Below, one piece after another: positions 12,014 to 25,480 of a DNA stretch of 64,000 bases. This stretch comes from Orientallactaga sibirica (lineage: Eukaryota; Chordata; Mammalia; Rodentia; Dipodidae): positions 434,001-498,000 of the forward strand of contig JAEOAD010002327.1 of the NCBI GenBank assembly GCA_036365145.1, read 5' to 3'. A program made the position numbers and the translations under genes. Position 1 is the first letter of the stretch, and each line of letters starts with the position of its first letter. Below the pieces are notes generated by a model. The model was given only the letters and a program-made list of their open reading frames with translations, made no database searches and had not been told where the DNA came from.

Positions 12014-12845
12014 TTGTGTAATCTAACAAGATGTACAACTTAGTAGAGTAACCACATTTCTAACGTAGTTTGTTTAGAAAACAAACACCTTCATTGCCGA
12101 ACACAGTACTGTGTGAAATAAGGCTGTTCTGTTCTCGAAATCAGTTGCTTTCTTGAGAAGAGTCTTCAGGGCAGCAAGATCAAAGTTTCCTAGTTTTTGT
12201 AATCTAACAAGATGTACAACTTAACAGACTACCTTCATTTCTAAAGTAGTTTGTTTAGAAAACAAACCCATTCATTGCCGAACACAGTACTGTGTGAAAT
12301 AAGGCTGTTCTGTTCCCCAAATGAGTTGGTTTCTTACGAAGACTCTTCAGTGCAGCAAGATCAAACTTTCCTAGTTTGGGTAATCTAACAAGATGTACAA
12401 CTTAGTAGATTAACCACATTTCTAACGTGGTTTGTTTAGAAAACAAACACCTTCATTACTGAACACAGTACTGTGTGAAATAAGGCTATTCTGTTCTCCA
12501 AATGAGTTGCTTTCTTACGAAGAGTCTTCAGTGCAGCAAGGTCAAACTTTCCTAGTTTATGTAATCTAACAAGATGTACAACTTAGTAGATTAACCACAT
12601 TTCTAACGTAGTTTGTTTAGAAAACAAACGCCTTCATTGCCAAACACAGTATTGTGTGAAATAAGCCTGTTCTGATCGCAAATTAGTTGCTTGCTTACGA
12701 AGAGTCTTCAATGCAGCAAGATCAAACTTTCCTAGTTTGTGTAATCTAACAAGATGTACAACTTAGTAGATTAACCACATTTATCACGTAGTTTGTTTAG
12801 AAAACCAACACCTTCATTGCCGAACACAGTACTGTGTGAAATAAG

Positions 12846-13025
12846 GCTATTCTGTTCTCCAAATGAGTTGCTTTCTATGAAGAGTCTTCAGTGCAGCAAG
12901 ATCAAACTTTCCTAGTTTGTGTAATCTAACAAGATGTACAACTTAGTAGATTAAGCACATTTCTTATGTAGTTTGTTTAGAAAACAAACGCCTTCATTGC
13001 CGAACACAGTACTGTGTGAAATAAG
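12846..13025. repeat. Subtype E monomer (GCTATTCTGTTCTCCAAATG)
   Basis: E begins GCTATTCTGTTCTCCAAATG instead of GCTGTTCTGTTCCCCAAATG and is otherwise close to consensus. This copy lacks bases at the TTACGAAG site and reads TTCTATGAAGAG. Other E monomers lie near 1620, 1983, 3440, 5246, 6150, 12485, 21520, 22250, 24240, 28015, 28920, 39390 and 56930. E usually precedes an F monomer. Confidence 0.8.
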
Positions 13026-14110
13026 CCTGTTCTGATCCCCAAATGAGTTGCTTTCTTACGAAGAGTCTTCAGTGCAGCAAGATCAAACTTTCTTAGCTTG
13101 TATAATCTAACAAGATGTACAATTTAGTAGATTAACCACATTTCTAACGTGGCTCGTTTAGAAAACAAACACCTTCATTACTGAACACAGTACTGTGTGA
13201 TATAAGTATATTCTATTCTCCAAATGAGTTGCTTTCTTACGAAGAGTCTTCAGTGCAGTAAGATCAAACTTTCCTAGTTTATGTAATCTAACAAGATATA
13301 CAACTTAGTAGATTAACCACATTTCTAACGTAGTTTGTTTAGAAAACAAATGCCTTCATTGCAGAACAAAGTACTGTGTGAAATAAGCCTGTTCTGATCC
13401 CCAAATGAGTTGCTTTCTTACGAAGAGTCTTCAGTGCAGCAAGATCAAACTTTCCTAGTTTGTGTAATCTAACAAGATGTACAACTTAGTAGATTAACCA
13501 CATTTGTAACGTAGTTTGTTTAGAAAACAAACACCTTCATTGCCGAACACAGTACTGTGTGAAATAAGGCTGTTCTGTTGCACAAATGAGTTGCTTTCTT
13601 ACGAAGAGTCTTCAGTGCAGCAAGATCAAACTTTCCTAGTTTGTGTAATCTAACAAGATGTACAACTTAGTAGATTAACCACATTTCTAACGTAGATTGT
13701 TTAGAAAACAAACGCCTTCATTGCGAACACAGTACTGTGTGAAATAAGCCTGTTCTGATCCCCAAATGAGTTGCTTTCTTACGAAGAGTCTTCAGTGCAG
13801 CAAGATCAAACTTTCCTAGTTTCTGTAATCTAACAAGATGTAGAATTTAGTAGATTAACCACATTTCTAACGTCGTTTGTTTAGAAAACAAACACCTTCA
13901 TTGCCGAACGCAGTACTGTGTGAAATAAGGCTGTTCTGTTGCGCAAATGAGTTGCTTTCTTACGAAGAGTCTTCAGTGCAGCAAGATCAAACCTTCCTAG
14001 TTTGTATAATCTAACAAGATGTACAACTTAGTAGATTAACCACATTTCTAACGTAGTTTCTTTAGAAAACAAACGCCTTCATTGACGAACACAGTACTGT
14101 GTGAAATAAG

Positions 14111-14291
14111 GCTGTTCTGTTCCCCAAATGAGTTGCTTTCTTACGAAGAGTCTTCAGTGCAGCAAGATCAAACTTTCCTAGTTTGTGTAATCTAACACGA
14201 TGTACAACTCAGTAGATTAACCACATTTCTAACGTAGTTTGTTTAGAAAACAAACGCCTTCATTGCCGAATGCAGTACTGTGTGAAGTAAG
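14111..14291. repeat. Representative near-consensus monomer (181 bp)
   Basis: This unit shows the standard order of blocks. It opens with GCTGTTCTGTTCCCC, then AAATGAGTTGCTTTC, the TTACGAAGAGTCTTC dyad, AGTGCAGCAAGATC, and the CAAACT/AGTTTG dyad. Then come GTGTAATCTAACA, TGTACAACT, AGTAGATTAACCACATTTC, TAACGTA, the GTTTGTTT/AAACAAAC dyad, GCCTTCATTGCCG, the CAGTACTG palindrome core and GTGAAGTAAG. It is followed without a gap by a D-type monomer. Phase is arbitrary and was set at GCTGTTC to match base 1 of the window. The small differences from the majority are AACACGA for AACAAGA and TGCAG for CACAG. Confidence 0.93.
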
Positions 14292-16822
14292 CTAGTTCTG
14301 TTCTACAAATGAGTTGATTTCTTACGAAGAGTCTCCAGTGCAGGAAGATCAAACTTTCCTAGTTTGTGTAATCTTACAAGATGTACAACTTAGTAGATTA
14401 ACCACATTTCTAACGTAGTTTGTTTAGAAAACAAACGCCTTCATTGCCGAACACAGTACTGTGTGAAATAAGGTTATTATGTTCTCCAAATGAGTTGCTT
14501 TCTTACGAAGAGTCTTCAATGCAGCAAGATCAAACTTTCCTCGTTTGTGTAATCTAACAAGATGTACAACTTAGTAGATTAAGCACATTTCTAACGTAGT
14601 TTGTTTAGAAAACAAACGCCTTCATTGCCGAACACAGTACAGTGTGAAATAAGGCTCTTCTGTTCCCGAAATCAGGTGCTTTCTTGAGAAGAGTCTTCAG
14701 GGCACCAAGATCAAACTTTCCTAGTTTTTGTAATCTAACAAGATGTACAACTTAATAGACTACCTTCATTTCTAAAGTAGTTTGTTTAGAAAACAAACCC
14801 ATTCATTGCCCAACACACTACTGTGTGAAATAAGGCTGTGCTGTTCCCCAAATGAGTTGGTTTCTTAGGAAGACTCTTCAGTGCAGCAAGATCAAACTTT
14901 CCTAGTTTGTGTAATCTAACAAGATGTACAACTTAGTAGATTTATCACATTTCTAACGTAGTTTGTTTAGAAAACAAACGCCTTCATTGCCGAACACAGT
15001 ACTGTGTGAAATAAGCCTGTTTTGATCACCAAATGAGTTGCTTACTTACGAAGAGTCTTCAAAGCAGCAAGATCAAACTTTCCTCGTTTGTGTAATCTAA
15101 CAAGATGTAGAATTTAGTAGATTAACCACATTTCTAACGTAGTTTGTTTAGAAAACAAACACCTTCATTGCTGAATGCAGTACTGTCTGTAAGAAGGCTG
15201 TTCTGTTCCGCAAATGAGTTGCTTTCTTACGAAGAGTCTTCAGTGCAGCAAGATCAAACTTTCCTAGTTTGTATAATGTAACAAGATGTACAAATTAATA
15301 GATTAACCACATTTCTATCGTAGTTTGTTTAGAAAACAAACGCCTTCACTACCAAACACAGTACTGTGTGAAATAAGGCTGTTCTGTTCACCAAATTAGT
15401 AACTTTCTTACGAAGAGTCTTCAGTGCAGCAAGATCAAACTTTCCTAGTTTGTGTAATATAACAAGATATACAACTTAGTAGATTAACCACATTTCTAAC
15501 GTAGTTTGTTTAGAAAACAAACACCTTCATTTCAGAATGCAGTACTGTGTGAAGTAAGCTAGTTCTGTTCTACAAATGAGTTGCTTTCTTACGAGGAGTC
15601 TTCAGTGCAGCAAGATCAAAATTTCCTAGTTTGTGTAATCTAACACGATGTACAACTTAGTAGATTAACCACATTACTAACATAGTTTGTTTAGAAAACA
15701 AACACCTTCATTGCCGAACACAGTACTGTGTGAAATAAGGCTGTTCTGTTGTGCAAATGAGTTGCTTTCTTACGAAGAGTCTTCAGTGCAGCAAGATCAA
15801 ACTTTCCTAGTTTGTGTAGTCTAACAAGATGTACAACTTAGTAGATTAGCCACATTTCTAACGTAGGTTATTTAGAAAACAAACGCCTTCATTGCCGAAC
15901 ACATTACTGTCTGAAATAAGCCTGTTCTGATCCCCAAATGAGTTGCTTTCTTACGAAGAGTCTTCAGTGCAGAAAGATCAAACTTTCCTAGTTTGTGTAA
16001 TCTAACAAGATGTAGAATTTAGTAGATTAACCACATTTCTTACGTAGTTTGTTTAGAAAACAAACACCTTCATTGCCGAACGCAGTACTGTGTGAAATAA
16101 GGCTGTTCTGTTGGGCAAATGCGTTGCTTTCTTACGAAGAGTCTTCAATGCAGCAAGATCAAACTTTCTTCGCTTGTGTAATCTAAGAAGATGTACAACT
16201 TAGTAGTTTAACCACATTTCTAACGTAGTTTGTTTAGAAAACAAACGCCTTCATTGCCGAACACAGTACTGTGTGAAATAAGGCTGTTCTTTTCCCGAAA
16301 TCAGTTGCTTTCTTGAGAAGAGTCTTCAGGGCAGCAAGATCAAACTTTCTAGTTTTTGTAATCTAAAAAGATGTACAACTTAATAGACTACCTTCATTTC
16401 TAAAGTACTTTGTTTAGAAAACAAACGCCTTCATTGCCGAACACAGTACTGTGCGAAATAAGCCTGTTCTGATCCCCAAATGAGTTGCTTTCTTACGAAG
16501 AGTCTTCAGTGCAGCAAGATCAAACTTTCCTAGTTTGTGTAATCTAACAAGATGTACTATTTAGTAGATTAACCACATTTCTAACGTAGATTGTTCATAA
16601 AACAAACACCTTCATTGCCGAACACAGTACTGTGTGAAATAAGGCTGTTCTGTTCCCCAAATGAGTTCCTTTCTTACGAAGAGTCTTCAGTGCAGCAAGA
16701 TCAAACTCTCCTAGTTTGTGTAATCTAAAAAGATGTACAACTTAATAGATTAACCACATTTCTAACGTAGTTTGTTTAGAAAACAAATGCCTTCATTGCC
16801 GAACACAGTACTGTGGAAATAA

Positions 16823-19800
16823 GGCTGTTCTGTTCCCCAAATGAGTTCCTTTCTTACGAAGAGTCTTCAGTGCAGCAAGATCAAACTTTCCTAGTTTGTC
16901 TAACCTAACAAGATGTACAACATAGTAGATTAACCACATTTCTAATATAGTTTGTTTAGAAAACAAACACCTTCATTGGCGAATGCAGTACTGTGTGAAG
17001 TAAGCTAGTTCTGTTCTACAAATGAGTTGCTTTCTTACGAAGAGTCTTCAGTGCAGCAAGATCAAACTTTCCTAGTTTGTATAATCTAACAAGATATACA
17101 ACTTAGTAGATTAACCACATTTCTAACGTAGTTTGTTTAGAAAACAAACGCCTTCATTACCGAACACAGTACAGTGTGAAATAAGGCTGTTCTGTTCCCC
17201 AAATGAGTTGCTTTCTTACGAAGAGTCTTCAGTGCAGCAAGATCAAACTTTCCTAGTTTGTGTAATCTAACAAGATGTACAATTTAGTAGATTAACCACA
17301 TTTCTAACGTACTTTGTTTAGAAAAAATACACCTTCATTGCCGAATGCAGCACTGTGTGAAGTAAGCTAGTTCTGTTCTACAAATGAGTTGCTTTCTTAC
17401 GAAGAGTCTTCAGTGCAGCAAGATCAAACTTTCGTAGTTTGTGTAATCTTACAAGATGTACAACTTAGTAGATTAACCACATTTCTAACGTAGTTTGTTT
17501 AGAAAACAAACGCCTTCATTGCCGAACACAGTACTGTGTGAAATAAGGTTTTTCTGTTCTCCAAATGAGTTGCTTTCTTACGAAGAGTCTTCAATGCAGC
17601 AAGATCAAACTTTCCTAGTTTGTGTAATCTAACAAGATGTACACCTTAGTAGATTGACCACATGTCTAACGTAGTTTGTTTAGAAAACAAACGCCTTCAT
17701 TGCCGAACACAGTACTGTGTGAAATAAGCCTGTTGTGATCGACAAATGAGTTGCTTTCATACGAAGAGTCTTAAGTGCAGCAAGATCAAACTTTCCTAGT
17801 TTGTGTAATCTAAAAAGATGTAGAATTTAGTAGATTAAACACATTTCTAACGTAGTTTGTTTAGAAAACAAACACCTTCATTCCCGAACGCAGTACTGTC
17901 TGAAGGAAGGCTGTTCTGTTCCGCAAATGAGTTGCTTTCTTACGAAGAGTCTTCAGTGCAGCAAGAGCAAGCTTTCCTAGTTTGTATAATCTAACAAGAT
18001 GTACAACTTAGTAGATTAACCACATTTCTTACGTAGTTTGTTTAGAAAACAAACGCCCTCATTTCCGAACACAGTACTGTGTGAAATAAGGCTGTTCTGT
18101 TGTGCAAATGAGTTGCTTTCTTACGAAGATTCTTCAGTGCAGCAAGATCAAACTTTCTTAGTTTGTGTAATCTAACAAGATGTACACATTAGTAGATTAA
18201 CCTCATTTATAGCGTAGTTTGTTTAGAAAACAAACCCATTCGTTGCCGAACACAGTAATGTGTGAAATAAGGCTGTTCTGTTCCCCAAATGAGTTGGTTT
18301 CTTAGAAAGACTCTTCAGTGCAGCAAGATCAAACTTTCCTAGTTTGTGTAATCTAACAAGATGTACAATTTAGTAGATTAAACACATTTCTAACGTAGTT
18401 TGTTCATAAAACAAACACCTTCATTGCCGAACACAGTACTATGTGAAATAAGGCTATTCGGTTCTCCAAATGAGTTGCTTTCTTACGAAGAGTCTTCAGT
18501 GCAGCAAGATCAAACTTTCCAATTTGTGTAATCTAACAAGATGTACAACTTAGTAGATTAACCACATTTCTAACGTAGTTTGTTTAGAAAACAAACGCCT
18601 TCATTGCCGAACACAGTACTATGTGAAATAAGCCTGTTCTGATTCCCAAATGAGTTGCTTTCTTACGAAGAGTCTTCAGTGCAGCAAGATCAAAATTTCT
18701 TAGTTGGTGTAAACTAACAAGATGTAGAATTTAGTAGATTATCCACATTTCTAACGTGGTTTGTTTAGAAAACAAACACCTTCATTACTGAACACAGTAC
18801 TGTGTGAAATAAGGCTATTCAGTTCTCCAAATGAGTTGCTTTCTTACGAAGAGTCTTCAGTGCAGCAAGATCAAACTTTCCTTGTTTATGTAATCTAAAA
18901 AGATTTACAACTTAGTAGATTAACCACATTTCTAACGTAGTTTGTTTAGAAAACAAACGCCTTCATTGCCGAACATAGTACTGTGTGATATAAGTCTGTT
19001 CTGATCCCCAAATGAATTGCTTTCTTACGAAGAGTCTTCAGTGCAGCAACATCAAACTTTCCTAGTTTGTGTATTCTAACAAAATGTAGAATTTAGTAGA
19101 TTAACCACATTTCTAACGTACTTTCTTTATAAAACAAACACCTTCATTGCCGAACACAGTACTGTATGAAATAAGCCTGTTCTGATCCCCAAATGAGTTG
19201 CTTTCTTACGAAGAGTCTTCAGTGCAGCAAGATCAAACTTTCCTAGTTTGTATAATCTAACAAGATGTACAACTTAGTAGATTAACCACATTTCTAACGT
19301 AGTTTGTTTAGAAAACAAACGCCTTCATAACTGAACACAGTACTGTGTGAAATAAGACTGTTCTGTTCCACAAATGAGTTGCTTTCTTGAGAAGAGTCTT
19401 CAGGGCAGCAAGATCAAACTTTCCTAGTTTTAGTAATCTAACAAGATGTACAAGATAATAGACTATCTTCATTTCTAAAGTAGTTTGTTTAGAAAACAAA
19501 CCCATTCATTGCCGAACAGAGTACTGTGTGAAATAAGGCTGTTCTGTTCCCCAAATGAGTTGCTTTCTTACGAAGACTCTTCAGTGCAGCAAGATCCAAC
19601 TTTCCTAGTTTGGGTAATCTAAAAAGATGTACAATTTAGTAGATTAACCACATTTCTAACGTAGGTTGTTTAGAAAACAAACGCCTTCATTGCCGAACAC
19701 AGTACTGTGTGAAATAAGCCTGTTCTGATCCCCAAATGAGTTGCTTTCTTACGAAGAGTCTTCAGTGCAGCAAGATCAAACTTTCCTAGTTTGTGTAATC

Positions 19801-19872
19801 TAAAAAGATGTAGAATTTAGTAGATTAACCACATTTCTAACGTAGTTTGTTAAGAAAACAAACACCTTCATT
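16823..19872. repeat. Segmental copy II of the block at 1-3050
   Basis: It matches 1-3050 at an offset of 16,822. Differences are patchy. Near 17340-17360 this copy reads as a D unit (AATGCAG, AAGTAAGCTAG) where copy I has AACACAG and AAATAAGCCTG. Such patches look like conversion by other monomers after duplication. The match ends near 19872, where copy I continues into a B unit and this copy into F-like sequence. Confidence 0.87.
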
Positions 19873-21679
19873 GCCGAACCAGTACTGTTTGAAATAAGGC
19901 TGTTCTGATCCCCAAATGAGTTGCTTTCTTACGAAGAGTCTTCAGTGCAGCAAGATCAAACTTTCCCAGTTTGTGTAATCTAACAAGTTGTACAATTTAG
20001 TAGATTAACCACATTTCTAACGTAGTTTGTTTAGAAAACAAACAACTTCATTGCCGAATGCAGTACTGTGTGAAGTAAGCTACTTCTGTTCCACAAATGA
20101 GTTGCTTTCTTACGAAGAGTCTTCAGTGCAGCAAGATCAAACTTTCCTAGTTTCTGTAAAATAACAAGATGTAGAATTTAGTAGATTAATCACATTTCTA
20201 ACGTACTTTGTTTAGAAATCAAACGCCTTCATTGCCGAACACAGTACTGTGTGAAATAAGGCTGTTCTGTTCCCGAAATCAGTTCCTTTCTTGAGAATAG
20301 TCTTCAGGGCAGCATGATCAAACTTTCCTATTTTGTATAATCTAACAAGATGTACAATTTAGTAGATTAAGCACATTTCTAAAATAGTTTGTTTACAAAA
20401 AAAACCCATTCATCGCCGAACACAGTTCTGTGAGAAATAAGGCTGTTCTGTTGTGCAAATGAGTTGCTTTCTTACGAAGACACTTCAGTGCAGCAAGATC
20501 AAACTTTCCTAGTTTGTGTAATCTAACAAGATGTACAACTTAGTACATTAACCACATTTCTAACGTAGGTTGTTTAGAAAACAAACGCCTTCATTTTCGA
20601 ACACAGTACTGTGTGAAATAAGCCTCTTCTGATCCCCAAATGACTTGCTTTCTTACGAAGAGTCTTCAGTGCAGCAAGATCAAACTTTCCTAGTTTGTGT
20701 AATCTAACAAGATGTAAAATTTAGTAGATTAACCACATTTCTAATGTAGTTTGTTTAGAAAACAAACACCGTTATTGCCGAACGCAGTTCTGTGTGAAAT
20801 AAGGCTGTTCTCTTCGGCAAATGAGTTGGTTTCTTATGAAGAGTCTTCAGTGCAGCAAGATCAAACTTTCCTAGTTTGTATAATCTAACAAGATGTACAA
20901 CATAGTAGATTAACCACATTTCTAACGTAGTTTGTTTAGAAAACAAACGCCTTCATTGCCGAACACAGTACTGTGTGAAATAAGGCTGTTCTGTTCCCCA
21001 AAAGAGTTGCTTTCTTACGAAGAGTCTTCAGTGCAGGAAGATCAAACTTTCCTAGTTAGTGTAATCTAACAAGATGTACAATTTAGTAGATTAAACACAT
21101 TTCTAACGTAGTTTGTTTAGAAAACAAACACCTTCATTGCCGAATGCAGTACTGTGTGAAGTAAGCTAGTTCTGTTCTACAAATGAGTTGCTTTCTTACG
21201 AAGAGTCTTCAGTGCAGCAAGATCAAACTTCCTAGTTTGTGTAATCTTACAAGATGTACAACTTAGTAGATTAACCACATTTCTAACGTAGTTTGTTTAG
21301 AAAACAAACGCCTTGATTGACGAACACATTACTGTGTGAAATAAGGGTGTTCTGTTCCTGAAATCAGTTGCTTTCTTGAGAAGAGTCTTCAGGGCAGCAG
21401 GATCAAACTTTCCTAGTTTTTGTAATCTAACAAGATGTACAACTTAATAGACTACCGTCATTTCTAAAGTAGTTTGTTTAGAAAAAAAACCAATTCATTT
21501 CCGAACACAGTACTGTGTGAAATAAGGCTATTCTGTTCTCCAAATGAGTTGCTCTCTTACGAAAAGTCTTCAGTGCAGCAAGATCAAACTTTCCTAGTTT
21601 GTAAAATCTAACAAGATGTACAACCTTGTAGATTAACCACATTTCTAACGTAGTTTGTTTAGAAAACAAACGCCTTCAT
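19873..21679. repeat. Mixed domain with a block shared at 34 kb and 43 kb
   Basis: About ten monomers. From about 20150 to 20960 the sequence shares private variants with about 34050-34855 and 43260-44065: GAAATCAAACGCC, TTTTGTATAATC, CTAAAATAGTTTG, GACACTTCAG, CTCTTCTGATCC, ACACCGTTATTGCC and TTCTCTTCGGCAAATG. This places a third copy of that four-to-five-monomer block here. Confidence 0.82.
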
Positions 21680-24600
21680 TGCCGAACACAGTACTGTGTG
21701 AAATAAGGCTATTCTGTTCTCCAAATGAGTTGCTTTCTTACGAAGAGTCTTCAGTGCAGCAAGATCAAACCTTCCTAGTTTGTGTAATCTAACAAGATGT
21801 ACAACTTAGTACATTAACCACATTTCTAACGTAGTTTGTTTAGAAAACAAACACCTTCATTGCCAAACACAGTACTGTGTGAAATAAGGCTGTTCTGTTC
21901 CCGAAATCAGTTCCTTTCTTGAGAAGAGTCTTCAGGGCAGCAAGATCAAACGTTTCTTTAGTTTTTGTAATCTAACAAGATGTACAACTTAATAGACTAC
22001 CTTCCTTTCTAAAGTAGTTTGTTTAGAAAAGAAACCCATTCATTGCGAACACATTACTGTGTGAAATAAGGCTGTTCTGTTCCCCAAATGAGTTGGTTTC
22101 TTGAAAGACTCTTCAGTGCAGCAAGATCAAACTTTCCTAGTTTGTGTAATCTAAAAAGATGTACAATTTAGTATATTAACACATCTATAATGTAGTTTGT
22201 TTAGAAAACAAACACCTTCATTGCCGAACACAGTACTATGTGAAATAAGGCTATTCTGTTCTCCAAATGAGTTGCTTTCTTTACGAAGAGTCTTCAGTGC
22301 AGCAAGATCAAACTTTCCTAGTTTGTGTAATCTAACAGGATGTACAACTTAGTAGATTAACCACATTTCTAACGTAGTTTGTTTAGAAAAGAAACCCATT
22401 CATTGCTGAACACAGTACTGTGTGAAATAAGCCTGTTCTGTTCCCCAAATGAGTTGCTTTCTTACGAAGACTCTTCAGTGCAGCAAGATCAAACTTTCCT
22501 AGTTTGTGTAAACCTAACAAGTTGTACAATTTAGTAGATTAACCACATTTCTAACGTAGTTTGTTTAGAAAACAAACACCTTCATTACTGAACACAGTAC
22601 TGTGTGAAATAAGGCTGTTCTCTTCTCCAAATGAGTTGCTTTCTTACGAAGAGTCTTCAGTGCAGCAAGATCAAACTTTCCTACTTTGTATAATCTAACA
22701 AGATGTACAACTTAGTAGATTAACCACATTTCTAACGTAGTTTGTTTAGAAAACAAACGCCTTCATTACCGAACACAGTACTGTGTGAATTAAGGCTGTT
22801 CTGTTCCCCAAATGAATTGCTATCTTACGAAGAGTCTTCAGTGCAGCAAGATCAAACGTTCCTAGTTTGTGTAATCTAACAAGATGTACAATTTAGTAGA
22901 TTAACCACATTTCTATCGTAGTTTGTTTATAAAACAAACACCTTCATTGCCGAATGCAGTACTGTGTGAAGTAAGCTAGTTCTGTTCTACAAATGAGTTG
23001 CTTTCTTACGAAGAGTCTTCAGTGCAGCAAGATCAAACTTTCCTAGTTTGTGTAATCTTACAAGATGTACAACTGAGTAGATTAACCACATTTCTAACGT
23101 AGTTTGTTTAGAAAACAAACGCCTTCATTGCCGAACACAGTACTGTGTGAAATAAGGCTGTTCTGTTCCCGAAATCAATTGCTTTCTTGAGAAGAGTCTT
23201 CAGGGCAGCAAGATCAAACTTTCCTAGTTTTTCTAATCTAACAAGATGTACAACTTAATAGACAACCTTCATTTCTAAAGTAGTTTGATTAGAAAACAAT
23301 CCCATTCATTGCCGAACACAGTACTGTGTGAAATAAGGCTGTTCTGTTCCCAAATTAGGTGCTTTCTTACGAAGAGTCTTCAGTGCAGCAAGATCAAACT
23401 TTCCTAGTTTGTGTAATCTAACAAGATGTATAACTTAGTAGATTAACCACATTTCTAACGTAGGTTGTTTAGAAAACAAATGCCTTCATTGCCGAACACA
23501 GTACTGTGTGAAATAAACCTGTTCTGATCCCCAAATGAGTTGCTTTCTTACGAAGAGTCTTCAGTGCAGCAAGATCAAACTTTCCTAGTTTGTGTAATCT
23601 AACAAGATGTAGAATTTCTTAGATTAATCACATTTCTAACGTAGTTTGTTTAGAAAACAAACACCTTCATTGCCGAACGCAGTACTGTGGGAAATAAGGC
23701 TGTTCCCTTCCGCAAATGAGTTGCTTTTTTACGAAGAGGCTTCAGTGCAGCAAGATCAAACATTCCTAGTTTGTATAATCAAACAAGATGTACAACTTAG
23801 TAGATTACCCACATTTCTAACGTAGTTTGTTTAGAAAACAAACGCCTTCATTGCTGAACACAGTACTGTGTGTAATAAGGCTGTTCTGTTCCCCAAATGA
23901 GTTGCCTTCTTACGAAGAGTCTTCAGTGCAGCAAGATCAAACTTTCCCAGTTTGTGTAATCTAACAAATTGTACAATTTAGTAGATTAACCACATTTCTA
24001 ACGTAGTTTGTTTAGAAAACAAACACCTTAATTCCCGAATGCAGTACTGTGTGAAGTAAGCTAGTTCTGTTCTACAAATGAGTTGCTTTCTTACGAAGAG
24101 TGTTCAGTGCAGCAAGATCAAACTTTCCTAGTTTGTGTAATCTTACAAGATGTACAACTTAGTAGATTAACCACATTTCTAACGTAGTTTGTTTAGAAAA
24201 CAAACACCTTCATTGCCGAAAACAGTACTGTGTGAAATAAGGCTATTCTGTTCTCCAAATGAGTTGCTTTCTTACGAAGAGTCTTCAGTGCAGCAAGATC
24301 AAACTTTCCTAGTTTGTGTAACCTAACAAGATGTACAACTTAGTAGATTAACCACATTTCTAACCTAGTTTGTTTAGAAAAAAAAACACCTTCATTGCAG
24401 AATGCAGTACTGTGTGCAGTAAGCTAGTTCTGTTCTATAAATGACTTGCTTTCTTACGAAGAGTCTTCAGTGCAGCAAGATCAAAATTTCCTAGTTTGTG
24501 TAATCTAACAAGATATACAACTTAGTAGATTAACCACATTTCTAATGTAGTTTGTTTAGAAACCAAACACCTTCATTGCGAACACAGTACTGTGTGAAAT

Positions 24601-25480
24601 AAGGCTGTTCTGTTCGCAAATGAGTTGGTTTCTTACGAAGACTCTTCAGTGCAGCAAGATCAAACTTTCCTAGTTTTTGTAATCTAACAAGATGTACAAC
24701 TCAGTAGATTAACCACATTTCTAATGTAGGTTGTTTAGAAAACAAACGCCTTCATTGCCGAACACAGTACTGTGTGAAATAAACCTGTTCTGATCCCCAA
24801 ATGAGTTGCTTTCTTACGAAGAGTCTTCAGTGCAGCAAGATCAAACTTTCCTAGTTTGTGTAATCTAACAAGATGTAGAATTTAGTAAATTAACCACATT
24901 TCTAACGTAGTTTGTTTAGAAAACAAACCCATTCATTGCCGAACACAGTACTGTGTGAAATAAGGCTGTTCTGTTCCCCAAATGAGTTGGTTTCTTACGA
25001 AGACTCTTCAGTGCCGCAAGATCAAACTTTCCTAGTTTGTGTAATCTAACAAGATGTAAAACTTAGTAGATTAACCACATTTCCAACGTAGTTTGTTTAG
25101 AAAACAAACACCTTCATTGCCGAACACAGTACTGTGTGAAATAAGGCTATTCTGTTCTGAAATGAGTTGCTTTCTTGAGAAGAGTCTTCAGTGCAGCAAG
25201 ATCAAACTTTTCCTAATTTGTGTAATCTAACAAGATGTACAACTTAGTAGATTAACGTCATTTCTAATGTAGTTTGTTTAGAAAACAAACGCCTTCATTC
25301 CGAACACAGTACTGTGTGAAATAAGCCTATTCTGTTCTCCAAATAAGTTGCTTTCTTACGAAAAGTCTTCAGTGCAGCAAGATCAAACGTTCCTAGTTTG
25401 TGTAATATAACAAGATGTACAATTTAGTAGATTAACCACATTTCTAACGTAGTTTGTTTAGAAAACAAACGCTTTCATTA
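21680..25480. repeat. 21-monomer block, copy 1 (about 3.8 kb)
   Basis: It is matched by 25481-29255. Shared private variants in order are AAACCTTCCTAG with GTACATTAACC, CTTCCTTTCTAAAG, ACATCTATAATG, AACAGGATG, TTGATTAGAAAACAATCCC, GATGTATAAC, ATTTCTTAGATTAATC, AATCAAACAAG, GAAAACAGTAC, TGCAGTAAGCTAG, TAGTAAATTAACC, GTGCCGCAAG and TTTCCAACGTAG. The offset is 3,799 bp at the left end and 3,773 bp at the right, so copy 2 has a net loss of about 26 bp. Confidence 0.88.

Larger units (their letters stand above)
11471..16822. repeat. Mixed monomer domain
   Basis: About 30 monomers with no long internal copy that I could find, apart from a two-monomer duplication at 11652-12013. Between 14.3 and 16.3 kb the order D, E, B, C, F, G, H, D, G, F, G, B can be followed. 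D monomers reappear at about 14.29 kb after a gap of about 10 kb. No non-satellite sequence is seen. Confidence 0.83.
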
